A stretch of 64,000 nucleotides of DNA from Angiostrongylus vasorum. Lineage: Eukaryota; Nematoda; Chromadorea; Rhabditida; Metastrongylidae. The notes under the pieces are model-generated. The model worked only from the letters and a program-made list of their open reading frames with translations, searched no databases and was not told where the DNA came from. Position 1 is the stretch's first letter. Every line of letters begins with the position of its first letter. Made by a program: the position numbers and the translations under genes. Shown here piece by piece: positions 59,301 to 64,000 of the stretch. The DNA lies in the NCBI GenBank assembly GCA_018806985.1, contig JADANN010000347.1, positions 124,001 through 188,000 on the forward strand, read 5' to 3'.

Positions 59301-59919
59301 AGAAACCTTTGCACGGTAAAATAAACAGCGAGAAAAGAAACTGGATTAAAAGTAATAGATTCTGACCAGGGTCTTACACTTCTGTGCGTTGAGACCAATG
59401 CATGGTGTCATGGGGTGGTAGAAATCGTTATTTCTAGTGAACAAGTCCTTTTATTTGTTTTGTCTACCTCGTCCCTCTGCTACATTTTTTTCCTAATTTT
59501 ATCTATTGCTCGCTGTATTATGTTAAGTATTTGTCTTTAGTCGAATCATCCTGATGGTGCTGGTGACTTGCGATGGCAATCGATTGATACTGTTCTTGCG
59601 ATTCGACAGTACCTCAGAACCCTTCACATGGTATATTTTATGAAGTCGCAAACCTTGTTATAGAAAACTGTTAACATTTGCGACGCTGTTATTACCAGTA
59701 AAAGATCCTGCTTATTATTTGTAGGACATATAGGAATGCGCGGATGCGATATTTATCAATTGTTTTTAGGAGATCACTGCCTCTCCACCGTCGCTTGCAC
59801 CGTTCGTTGTCAAGGATGTGAAGCTGGCGTCGTATGTAGCAAAATTTGTTGGTAACACCCCGTTGGCCAATCGACTGGATATCGAAGCGCAGCGTTTGGA
59901 GCATGCAGCAAAGCTGTAG
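23926..59919 (+). CDS. ANAPC1: Anaphase-promoting complex subunit 1 (APC1), 36 exons placed over ~36 kb
   Basis: APC1 is the central scaffold of the APC/C, the ubiquitin ligase that destroys securin and cyclin B. It has an N-terminal beta-propeller and a C-terminal proteasome/cyclosome (PC) repeat solenoid. The exons placed here translate to a protein that follows human ANAPC1 in order from propeller to C-terminal domain; examples are [52 protein letters not shown] and [11 protein letters not shown]. Reading phase is consistent at nearly every junction. The placed exons total about 1,620 codons against 1,944 in human. Uncertain: the true start, one exon between 25674 and 26455, the donor ending exon 33861, and the acceptor at 36510 or 36537. 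Introns reach 6.9 kb and are full of transposons, mostly antisense LINE/PLE and mixed SINEs. The C. elegans orthologue is mat-2. Exon coordinates are in the four segment entries. Confidence 0.9.
24719..24985 (+). repeat. Family B SINE in APC1 intron
   Basis: Head TGGGCGCATGTAGCGCAGTG and ATGGGATCGATCACC (B box), body GAGGTCGACAGATTAGTACC and GGGAGGATGGCAGTGCTG, end AGCGATTGATCAGCGCTGAG. It lies in the intron before the 25235 exon. Confidence 0.87.
25975..26175. repeat. Alternating TA/TG/CA microsatellite tract
   Basis: About 200 bp of imperfect alternating purine-pyrimidine sequence (runs such as TATATACGCGTATATATATG and ACATATGTAAGTATACGTG) in an APC1 intron. The four overlapping ORFs across it, rich in Tyr, Ile, Cys and His, are low-complexity artefacts. 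Confidence 0.85.
29575..29715 (-). repeat. Family A repeat copy in APC1 intron
   Basis: Contains CGAAACGAAGGACCCGCATG, TAATGAACGCGTTAGCCCCC, CACTGCAGACACCTGCGGTC and TTTTGCAAATATCAGCATCG. It lies between exons 28979-29162 and 30743-30869. Confidence 0.8.
30170..30590 (+). repeat. Family D repeat
   Basis: Contains GGTGTTCCCGAGCATCGG, CCCCAGCGGGGTCTCCCATG, GGATCCACCACCATCCTGG, GGTGGTGACGACCTAGGGCA and TGGGACCCACACAATCAGTG. Copies recur at 31675-32060 (inverted) and 51105-51450. Function unknown; no ORF of note. Confidence 0.8.
31675..32060 (-). repeat. Family D repeat, inverted copy
   Basis: Reverse complement of the 30170 copy: GGATACTTGGACGGCCCATC at the left, TGCCCTAGGTCTTCACCACT and CAGCCCTTGTGGATCAG inside, and GAACACCTCCCAGCCACTAT at the right. 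Together the two copies bracket APC1 exons 30743 to 31601 as an inverted pair. Confidence 0.82.
32495..32730. mobile_element. Small inverted PLE fragment next to an APC1 acceptor
   Basis: The left arm (CAGCAATCGCGAGATTGTTA, then AACAGCGTACATTTACTTTC) and the right arm (AAATGTATGCTGTTTAACAA, CCTGGCGATTGCTGAACAAG) are inverted copies of the PLE segment at 8515-8560. A truncated hammerhead half (AGCTGACGTTTCGGCAGTAT) lies between them. PLE-like sequence continues to GGAACTGTTACAAG, about 20 bp before the acceptor of the 32734 exon. Confidence 0.75.
32734..36909 (+). CDS. ANAPC1: APC1 segment 2: middle domain exons
   Basis: Exons: 32734-32802, 33861-~34155, 34661-34816, 35245-35401, 35958-36104, 36237-36362, 36537-36650 (acceptor alternatively 36510), 36807-36909. 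Landmarks: the Lys/Asp-rich [47 protein letters not shown]; a block with [33 protein letters not shown], matching human [35 protein letters not shown], matching VQDVRRLLQSAHPVRVN; and [10 protein letters not shown] then [14 protein letters not shown]. The donor of the exon starting at 33861 is weak. 34155 with GTGCCT keeps phase 1 for the next exon, but a missed small exon is possible. Confidence 0.85.
34200..34390 (+). repeat. Family A repeat copy
   Basis: GATGCTGAGATATTTGCAAA, CTACGGTTGGGAACGAACGC and TCCTTTCCGGGGAGTAGCGC, then the TTACCCGTCAGCGGAATC end. It lies in the intron after the APC1 exon starting at 33861. The 104-codon ORF here is not a host gene. Confidence 0.8.
34845..34990. repeat. 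Short repeat fragments: family D ends and AGT-rich tract
   Basis: GGCCGTCCAAGTGTCCATGT and GGGACGTCCAAGTGTCCTAT resemble the family D end (GGCCATCCAAGTGTCTAAG at 51.4 kb). Between them is an imperfect AGT/AGTA-rich tract. Confidence 0.55.
35560..35750 (+). repeat. Family A repeat copy
   Basis: GATGAGATATCTGCAAAACT, GTGGGGAACAAACGCGCTAG, and CCTTCGTTTCGCCTGTCTCT near the end, followed by a short inverted piece ending GCAAATATCTCAACATCATT. Located in an APC1 intron. Confidence 0.78.
36935..37620 (-). mobile_element. PLE 3' fragment with GIY-YIG coding, antisense in APC1 intron
   Basis: Minus strand: [20 protein letters not shown] then [11 protein letters not shown], a recognisable GIY-YIG core with the GETGR arginine retained. 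The C-terminal part ([18 protein letters not shown]) follows, then the terminal-repeat unit with a broken hammerhead at 36991-37024. Frames are shifted. It starts about 25 bp after the APC1 exon ending at 36909. Confidence 0.85.
36991..37024 (-). ncRNA. Hammerhead ribozyme motif, broken
   Basis: Minus strand keeps GAAACGTC, AGCC and stem II (GGC-GATACT-GCC). The CTGAAGA box has collapsed to CTCCGAA by a small deletion, so the catalytic core is lost. Confidence 0.65.
38177..53860 (+). CDS. ANAPC1: APC1 segment 3: PC-repeat solenoid exons
   Basis: Exons: 38177-38302, 38970-39140, 40514-40672, 47561-47660, 48153-48244, 50151-50300, 50390-50467, 50669-50794, 50886-50981, 52208-52342, 52523-52680, 53546-53632, 53743-53860. 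Typical PC-repeat helices are seen: [72 protein letters not shown] and [14 protein letters not shown]. Also present: [20 protein letters not shown] (human TLARCLILWDDILPNSKWVD) and [10 protein letters not shown]. The 40673-47560 intron holds RTE copy 2. The intron opening at 48245 begins GCAAGT (GC-AG type). Every junction keeps phase. Confidence 0.9.
38556..38645. mobile_element. 90 bp MITE with 15 bp terminal inverted repeats
   Basis: The left end TAAGCCAACACGAGG and right end CCTCGTGTTAGCTTA are inverted repeats with one mismatch around about 60 bp of AT-rich core. Single-ended relatives lie near 10539, 12461, 13776 (TAAGCTAACACGAGG, followed by a similar TTATTCGGCTA segment) and 46234. 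It is non-autonomous; no transposase for it is visible here. Confidence 0.7.
39390..39560 (+). repeat. Family C repeat, partial
   Basis: GATTCTCTGTGGAGTCCTGA, TTTTCCCGAAGAAATCCGGT, CGGAGGGATGATAGACTTGT and GCGGGATCGAACTAACACCA. The reverse complement of the last piece gives GTTCGATCCCGC, a good tRNA B box. Confidence 0.7.
39845..40190 (+). repeat. Family C repeat
   Basis: Begins near CCAGCACTTCTCATATTCGA and includes TTTCCCGAACAAGTCCAGTA, GACCCCGGAGGTACGGAAGG and GCGGAGTCAAACTATCACCG, ending in a TCTCTGTGTTTTCCGCCC tail. It lies in the APC1 intron 39141-40513 close to the preceding copy. The 111-codon minus-strand ORF is repeat-derived. Confidence 0.72.
40735..41095 (+). repeat. Family C repeat, diverged
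   Basis: CCCTAGCAGTTCTTGCACTCG, GATTCGTTTCCTCGCATCCA, GGCTGCTGTTTGAGAACTGT, CCGGCTCTGGAGGGATGAAA and GACTTGGTGAGACTGGAAAG follow the family C order. First repeat in the 6.9 kb APC1 intron. Confidence 0.68.
41100..42305. other. Intron sequence, nothing identified
   Basis: AT-rich intron between family C and RTE copy 2. Short ORFs only, with a T-rich stretch near 41820 and no recognisable motif. Confidence 0.45.
42593..43177 (-). pseudogene. RTE copy 2, motif C to C-terminal segment
   Basis: Frames with [29 protein letters not shown] sequence, [20 protein letters not shown] and [20 protein letters not shown], then [19 protein letters not shown]. Homologous to 19338-19934. Broken into overlapping frames by indels. 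Confidence 0.83.
43184..43938 (-). pseudogene. RTE copy 2, reverse transcriptase
   Basis: RT blocks: [60 protein letters not shown] and [20 protein letters not shown] (palm motif A), then [20 protein letters not shown] (the block before motif C). A frameshift and stop separate the upstream and downstream halves near 43560. Confidence 0.85.
44277..45011 (-). pseudogene. RTE copy 2, AP-like endonuclease
   Basis: [53 protein letters not shown] (conserved GDFNAK block) and [20 protein letters not shown] (catalytic SDHR block) are preserved in different frames. Confidence 0.85.
45743..47550. other. Intron remainder, no gene identified
   Basis: Overlapping ORFs on both strands at 45869-46169 and short ORFs at 46445 and 47085 have no motif I know. 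A phrase near 46640 (TATATCGGCGCGCAGACGAT) resembles the RTE endonuclease region, so a decayed LINE piece may be present. The MITE-like TAAGCTAATACGATG lies near 46234. Confidence 0.4.
47714..47992 (+). repeat. Family B SINE in APC1 intron, well preserved
   Basis: Reference-quality copy: A-box head TGTGGCGCAGTGGTTGGAGG; ATGGAATCGGTCCCC at the B box; body CGGGTTGGCAAATTGGTGCC and GGGAGGATAGCAGCACTGGC; end GGGGATTGATCAACGCCGGG followed by a T-rich tail. It starts about 50 bp after the APC1 exon ending at 47660. Overlapping ORFs of 88-151 codons are artefacts. Confidence 0.9.
48245..50150. other. APC1 intron with GC donor
   Basis: Begins GCAAGT and ends GTTTAG. The exon before ends in phase 0 (GGPR) and the exon after starts in phase 0 (EGTNVNVH), so a direct join works. 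Apart from the family A copy at 49640-49835, I see only short ORFs. Confidence 0.5.
49640..49835 (-). repeat. Family A repeat copy
   Basis: GATCAATCCTGTTGACGGGT, CCATGGTGTGGTGATGAATG and GTTCCCCACTGCAAAAGTCT, ending CAAGTATCTCAGCATCATTG. Confidence 0.8.
51105..51450 (+). repeat. Family D repeat
   Basis: TTTACCGCCTCATCGTGACT, GGTATTCATCCCCCTAGCAG, AAGGATCCACAACTAGTCGC, GGCGGCGATGACCTAGTACA, and the end GGGCCATCCAAGTGTCTAAG. Sense orientation in an APC1 intron. Confidence 0.8.
51790..52010 (-). repeat. Family A repeat, diverged, with tRNA-like B box
   Basis: Outer block GATCATTCCCGTTGACGGCT, then GAGAGAAAGGCAGAACGAGG, and ATCGCGGGTTCGAAACTGCT, which contains a near-perfect tRNA B box (GGGTTCGAAAC). 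It ends TTTTGCAAAGATCTCACCAC. This copy hints that family A was mobilised by, or derived from, a tRNA-like sequence. Confidence 0.65.
52785..53080. repeat. Family A foldback element
   Basis: A near-complete palindrome of about 290 bp: the left arm CTATAATGCTGAGATATTTG...CACCACACTATG is matched by the right arm CATAGTGTGGTGGTGAACGC...CAAATATCTCAGCATTATAG. About 70 bp between the arms contains TTGATGGCAAGTGATCGATA. Arms of over 100 bp can form a cruciform. It is the cleanest two-ended copy of the family. Confidence 0.82.
53210..53470 (+). repeat. Family B SINE in APC1 intron
   Basis: Head CATATCGCGCAGTGCTCTTA and ATGGGAGCGATCCCC (B box), body CCGGGGTCGGCAAATTGATA and TAGCAGCACTGGCTCGATAC, end CAGGGATTGATCAACGCCGA. 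It ends about 75 bp before the acceptor of exon 53546. Confidence 0.88.
54935..55206 (-). repeat. Family B SINE, antisense in APC1 intron
   Basis: Left end TCTCGGCGTCCATCAATCCC, middle AGATAAGTCTGGTACCAATT, GGGGATCGATTCCGC as B box, and CACTGCGCCACACGCGCCC as the A-box end. Confidence 0.88.
55739..55774 (-). ncRNA. Hammerhead ribozyme motif, intact
   Basis: Minus strand: GGCT, CTGAGGA, GGCG-AAAT-CGCC, GAAA, ACGT with GTC, AGCC. Core and all stems are identical to 9967-10002. It sits about 190 bases after the GIY-YIG stop, in the 3' terminal repeat of the PLE. Confidence 0.85.
55967..56671 (-). CDS. PLE C-terminal region with GIY-YIG endonuclease
   Basis: An open 234-codon frame. N-terminal half: basic linker ([29 protein letters not shown]), then [20 protein letters not shown] and the Cys cluster [11 protein letters not shown] typical of PLE linkers. 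C-terminal half: [20 protein letters not shown] with the conserved Tyr and Arg, [29 protein letters not shown], ending at the usual PLE tail. GIY-YIG nicks the insertion target. It is part of a retroelement whose RT is dead, so it is a remnant, although this frame is intact. Confidence 0.85.
   Translation of the reverse strand: MYCTAKNVCTGEEERKESQNLARKIAISNGYDAEAIRVGQKRRVVSQNNVSEVSKIPFKLPFISNEISYAIKRCLRKRGLENYITIIDIPPHTLRRQLFRNRLYDRLCSSKNCSICPNWRDGDCMSSGIIYLISCNACSEEYGETGRPLCVPIKEHLDGKAKIRQNTPLGTHRAQKHNGGDFELTVRILAQESKTSTRKALEASWINFKNPNMNRKDECLTITRDLAPYFKMIF
56870..57344 (-). pseudogene. PLE reverse transcriptase fragment
   Basis: [20 protein letters not shown] is the PLE RT motif B (GLAMG....P..A). 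After a TGA, the next stretch reads [20 protein letters not shown], motif C with YIGD where active PLEs have YIDD, then [16 protein letters not shown]. The in-frame stop and the lost catalytic Asp make it non-functional. Confidence 0.87.
57430..57610 (+). repeat. Family C repeat fragment
   Basis: TTTTTGTCTACCCGAATAAA, TCAGGCACCAATTTGACGAT, GGCGGAGTAATAGAAGGCTC and GATGGTAGTGGGAAGCGAAA follow the family C distal half with many changes. Just upstream of the APC1 exon at 57798. Confidence 0.5.
57798..59919 (+). CDS. ANAPC1: APC1 segment 4: C-terminal exons and stop
   Basis: Exons: 57798-57991, 58202-58328, 59541-59630, 59770-59919 (TAG at 59917-59919). Landmarks: [18 protein letters not shown] (human TLLPELHLLKQIKVKG), [60 protein letters not shown] and [18 protein letters not shown] at the end. 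The tail is shorter than in human. All four junctions are phase-matched, including the join to 53860 across a 3.9 kb intron with a PLE. No AATAAA lies close downstream. Confidence 0.88.
58785..58860 (-). repeat. Family B SINE 3' fragment
   Basis: Only the 3' end remains: CTCTCGGCGTTGATCATTCC, TGAGGGATGCGCCATGCATT and GACTTCATTAAGCATCGTTGG. The ORF at 58853-59224 begins in it and is not an APC1 exon. Confidence 0.75.
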
Positions 59920-60229
59920 TTGTATTTCTTACGAATGCTGTCTTTTCCTTGTTTTTTTTCTTTTTTTTTCTTTTTTTGAAGAGTGGAAGTGAAATTCCAT
60001 CCAGTACCTGCTGTATTGATCCAGACACTTATTTTCTAGCACTGTGACCAGATCTAACGTTGATTAGCTCAGAAACTGCTACTTTTTTATCATTGTACAT
60101 TGTTGTAATATGTCAATATGGTAGGGAAGAACACGGTTCTTTTTAGTATACTAGACGTAATTAATATTAATTACCAAGACCAACTTTCTATTTACCTCGG
60201 CAATCACTTATTTTACCACATTCTTCATG

Positions 60230-60930
60230 ATCAAGCACCAAATGTTACTTTATTCTCTGTCACGGCACAGCTAACGTTTCGGCGGATTTCATCCCATTCA
60301 AGGCCTCGAATGCTCATGTTGAATGTAATCTACCTAGCAACGCAGCTGCATTACCAAACAGAGCCAATATATCAGTCGCATTGAAAACAAAATAATTTCA
60401 TCCCACACTTTGGAACTTAATATGCCTTTCCGACATTACAATATGCGTCTTAAATGCTGTGTGAGATCACTCGTAATAACAAGGCATTTCTCCCAGCTGT
60501 TTTTCGGATTCTTGGAATTAAACAAAATTGCTTTGGGAGTTTTGCTCGCTGAAGTTTCCAATTTCTGTGCCAGGCTGATAACATCTAATTCAAAATCTTC
60601 CCTATTATGTCTCTGTGTCCTGTGCACGACTAGTGGAGTATTGGGTTTAAGGTTAAGTTTACCGACTAGGTGTTCTTTACGAGGACGAGAGGTGTTGCTT
60701 TATTCTTTATTGACGGAGAAACTGACCTTTTGGCAGATCCTCATAAAAAGCGGTGAGTGTGCGAAGGAACTACTTTGTTTTCAATGCGAATGAAGTCTTG
60801 GCTTAGTATTTTCTCTGGTTATGGAGGTGTTTGGCTGAGTAGATTGCAGTGAAATCGACCTTTCCAGGCTTTGAAGATGGCGAAATCCGCCGAAACGTCA
60901 GCTTTTGCGTCAGTAAAGAATAAAGCTAAA
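60230..60930. mobile_element. PLE remnant with inverted hammerhead-bearing ends
   Basis: Minus-strand coding fragment at 60436-60627 (MHRTQRHNREDFELDVISLA, then CLVITSDLTQHLRRIL) matches the C-terminus of the 55967 GIY-YIG protein. It is flanked by a decayed minus-strand hammerhead near 60269-60306 and a plus-strand one at 60867-60904, the same inverted arrangement as at 7195-8630. A distinct PLE subfamily judging by sequence. Confidence 0.78.
60867..60904 (+). ncRNA. Hammerhead ribozyme motif, core mutated
   Basis: GGCT, TTGAAGA (CTGAAGA expected), stem II GGCG with loop AAATC and CGCC, GAAA, ACGT/GTC, AGC. The first core C is replaced by T. That cytosine is catalytic-core, so activity is likely lost. 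Confidence 0.65.
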
Positions 60931-62210
60931 CCTCGTTCGACTGCTCGATAAAAGTGGTTATCACCGCTCGGTCTATCAACCCTAACATTATTACTTCCGA
61001 TTTAAAAATGCGTCGATTTAGTTCTTGTCATTTCGCAGTTATTATACAAGTTCTAGCTGTTTTACTGCTTTTCTAAGCGATCTTCAAAGATGGCATGCTT
61101 TCATAATTCCTTGGCATTGCGTGGTTTCTTGTTACTTGTTACGAATTTTATGGCCAGTACACATTGACAAGATTATGGTACTGACTTGTATCACATCATA
61201 TAAATTTCTACATTCACTGAATTCGTTTTCAATAAAACTAAGATTAGAAGTGACGTTTTCGTAAAAATGTTCATTTACTAGCTAACTGGGTTCAAACAGG
61301 GATCTGGAAAGCATCATCATCACGTGGTTAGTACATTATTTGCAGGGTTCACTGCCGTCGTAGAACCTGCTGTCATCCCTGGAATAATCCGAGCTGCAGA
61401 GCCGCCAGTTTTCCTGTAATACGGAGAGACTAGGACTGATTGCGTTCGCGACACGAAATTGCCCTGGCTCGGACATCTTGGGGTTTCAGGACAATCACCC
61501 TCGATCAGCAATTAGCATGTTTCTGGGGAGATAGAATGACTTATGATGCATGAGAAAATTCTTCGACACGACGATTTACATGGATAAATCTCCAGGGAAA
61601 CCTGGCGAATAGAACTAATGATGGGACTAGGACGCTATGTTCAGGCGAGTCATCTCTGTATCTAAATGGATCTTAGCTGATAGTGATCTAATTCTTCGAG
61701 GTCTCACTGGCTATGACGTTATTCTGACTACCATGAACTGATTTCTTTTTCACTTGCTACAAGAATGCCTAAGAATTTAACATATTCGCGATTATTTGAC
61801 AGCTCGAGCTTCAAAAAGTTTCGAAAAAATTATGAGAAGAACAGAGAATGCCTGGTTGCCCACCCATTTTGGACTGTTGAGTTTATTTTTTATTTTTTGG
61901 AATGACGTAGACCTAGCGAGAGGAGAAGCTGATGCTGTAGGCGTCTTGTATGACCAACTGAAGAAGATGGTTTGGTACTCTGACATATGTCTATGACTAC
62001 GGCCACCATTTCGATATATACGTGTATATGTATATATAAAAAAAGGATGAAGCTCTCGGCGTTGGACAGAGGAGATTTTCTTGCCTAATCGTGTAATATA
62101 AGACGATTTTTGGCCATGAGCAATGACCACATCGATAGTTTTAACATTTAGTATCCGCCATGAGTAGATTTCGATTTAAATCTGGATTTATATAATGAGC
62201 GTGATGGATA
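60931..62210. other. No gene identified
   Basis: ORFs of 60-112 codons occur on both strands (61025, 61320, 61792-62130), but none has a recognisable motif or convincing splice frame. A short TATATACGTGTATATG tract and a SINE-end-like AAAGGATGAAGCTCTCGGCG lie near 62020-62065. Confidence 0.4.
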
Positions 62211-62214
62211 AAGG

Positions 62215-62495
62215 ATAAAGAATAAAGCTCTTGGCGTTGATCAATCGCTGAGGGGATGCGCCATGCATTCGACTTCATTAAGCATCGTTTGGAGGTGATT
62301 GAATGCATATTTGGCCTTTACAATGACTCGCGGTGGCCTATGATGTATCGAGCCAGTGCTGCTATTCTCCCAGACAAGTCTGGTACCAATTTGCCGACGG
62401 CGGAGGGGATGCAAGGCTTGGTGGGCCACGGACGCTGGGATCGATTCCACGTGTGTGTTGCATTGCGTCCCCGACCACTGAGCCACGCGCCCCCT
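62215..62495 (-). repeat. Family B SINE, antisense, well preserved
   Basis: Left end AAGCTCTTGGCGTTGATCAA, GACAAGTCTGGTACCAATTT in the middle, GGGATCGATTCCACG as B box, and CCACTGAGCCACGCGCCC as the A-box end. All ORFs of 64-104 codons over it are artefacts. Confidence 0.9.
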
Positions 62496-62859
62496 TCGTG
62501 GATGATGGATGCGGGGAAACCAGTGGGATGCAAGAAATGTTGGGAACCGCACGATAGATCTGACAACTGATCACGTAAATTAAAAATAGATAAATAATGA
62601 AAAGTAGCGTTCTAAAAGCCCACGAGCAATATTTGGTGTTTTAATGTTCCTTTATGTGTTCTCGTCATTTAGGTGAAATACAAGACAGCGAATCGTCCTT
62701 GTGTAATGCATGCAACGCCAAATATGCTTTAACTGAAGATACGCACGCCAAAGAAACTTGTTAGAATACATTACTATCTTCCATTATTGGTGTATAGTGG
62801 GTAAGGAAACGGGGAAGGTGACGTTTAAAACAGAGGCTAGATGTGAATACACACATGGT

Positions 62860-63085
62860 TGATAGTTCGAACATGCGCCACAGGCAAACCAAGCTCTCCA
62901 TTACTCCGCGGTCTATAAATTACTACCAGACTTGGCTAGGAGCATAAAATTACTCACATGATACAGCTCACGAAACTCATTGTATAGACCGAATTTGCAT
63001 GCATTAACCTCTTCTATGCTTAGTGGAGTCGAATACATGTGGTATCCCATACGGATTGATCAGCGCCGAATGCTTTATCCCATAT
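62860..63085 (+). repeat. Family B SINE, diverged
   Basis: GTTGATAGTTCGAACATGCG at the head, then GCGGTCTATAAATTACTACC and CTTAGTGGAGTCGAATACAT, ending GGATTGATCAGCGCCGAATG. A second end-like AAGCGCTCGGCATCA follows near 63192. Confidence 0.7.
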
Positions 63086-63089
63086 CTTT

Positions 63090-64000
63090 TAATGTTAGTG
63101 TGCTAAGACCCATGGAAAAGTTGCAACTATTTGAAATACCCAGAAAAAGCAATTGTTATAGACGCTAGTACACAAACATACGAAAAGAATGAAGCGCTCG
63201 GCATCACTCTGATTGAGGCATTTCCATCGCATATCAAGGTGTTGTTCTTCATAGCAACGAGTTTCTGCTTTCCATAGTGCCTTCTACCGAGTTTCTTTTT
63301 GTTACGGCACCACTAAATGTCGACTGTGGACGTCTTTCACTTTAAAATTTCAGTAGCGACACTCGTTTCCTGCTATTAGGCTTGTTTTTTATGTGTGTTT
63401 GTGAAGTGCGTATCCGCAGGAAGGAGAGATCAGAACGAAGTCATATGTAACGTTATTTCAGGAATGTTGATAAATAGATATTAGTGAAGGTCGTATGAAA
63501 AAGAAACAGACACTTTTGCCATCAGTTAGTAGAGTTTCACGCTATATCCCCAAATTTTAGGTACTTTAATAATCCGATCCATTGCAAACTGAGGTGTGAC
63601 AAATTTTGGAGCAATCTCACGAACGGAACGAAGTACGTGTTTCTGACCCATTTTCAAGTTATTCGGGAATTAATGCGGGTTTTAAATGCTTGTCTTTCTT
63701 GTATGTGTTTTTCAACATTTCTTGTGGAATTAGTGAATTATAGGTCAATGAAAAAACGTCATTTCATGCGCTACTGAACCATATGATTTAAGTAACATTA
63801 AATGTATTTCCGAGAAATTTTCATGGAATTTCCGAGGAATTTTCATGCGTTAAAAACTGAGGTGTCAAAACAGCAGTTTCGAAAAATTTACGTTCGCCGG
63901 TTCAAGGTCAGACGTACCTAGCGAGAAAGGCTCGAAATATTAATGAAGCATGGGAGTAAGAAAATGTTAACTAGTGAAAAAATGAAACGTTGGTTTGGGC
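63090..64000. other. No gene identified
   Basis: AT-rich sequence without an exon-like open frame, repeat family member or RNA gene that I can support. Confidence 0.45.

Noticed and set aside
1..64000. tRNA or rRNA genes, CRISPR arrays, bacterial operons
   Set aside because: tRNA-like boxes are seen only inside SINE-type repeats without an acceptor-stem match. There are no regularly spaced direct repeats and no prokaryotic gene organisation. The bacterial-style short ORFs are shadows in intronic DNA.

Overview
The window reads as a repeat-rich piece of a nematode nuclear genome, most likely a clade V strongylid such as a hookworm. Coding capacity is split into many short exons with TTTCAG/TTTTAG-type acceptors, and introns and spacers are packed with RTE-type LINEs, Penelope-like elements (PLEs) and tRNA-derived SINEs. 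There are no bacterial operons. The genus is an inference from gene structure and repeat style, not from a search.

Two host genes can be rebuilt exon by exon, both on the + strand. (1) 13262-16270 is a complete 10-exon NASP (SHNi-TPR histone H3/H4 chaperone) gene of about 459 codons; the reading frame closes at every splice junction. (2) 23926-59919 is APC1/ANAPC1 (C. elegans MAT-2), the largest scaffold subunit of the anaphase-promoting complex. I place 36 exons over about 36 kb, about 1,620 codons, ending at a clear stop. One exon near 25.7-26.4 kb and the true N-terminus are unresolved; 18687-18791 is a candidate first exon. NASP serves histone supply and APC1 mitotic exit; nothing in the sequence links them beyond adjacency and shared strand.

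The rest is mobile DNA. Two related ~3.4 kb RTE-type LINEs lie on the minus strand at 19192-22604 and 42312-45742. PLE remnants with GIY-YIG endonuclease coding lie at 7195-8630, 36935-37620, 55640-57370 and 60230-60930, with fragments at 9650-10104 and 32495-32730. Their terminal repeats carry hammerhead-ribozyme motifs, often as inverted pairs. Four dispersed repeat families are named here: A (palindrome-forming, terminal motif GAGATATTTGCAAAACTC), B (a ~270 bp SINE with tRNA-like A and B boxes), C (~350 bp, tRNA-like B box on the minus strand) and D (~380 bp). There is also a 90 bp MITE with 15 bp terminal inverted repeats at 38556-38645.

Layout: 1-13.2 kb repeats with no convincing host gene; 13.3-16.3 kb NASP; 16.3-23.9 kb SINE cluster plus RTE copy 1; 23.9-59.9 kb APC1 with TE-filled introns; 60-64 kb PLE remnant and SINEs.
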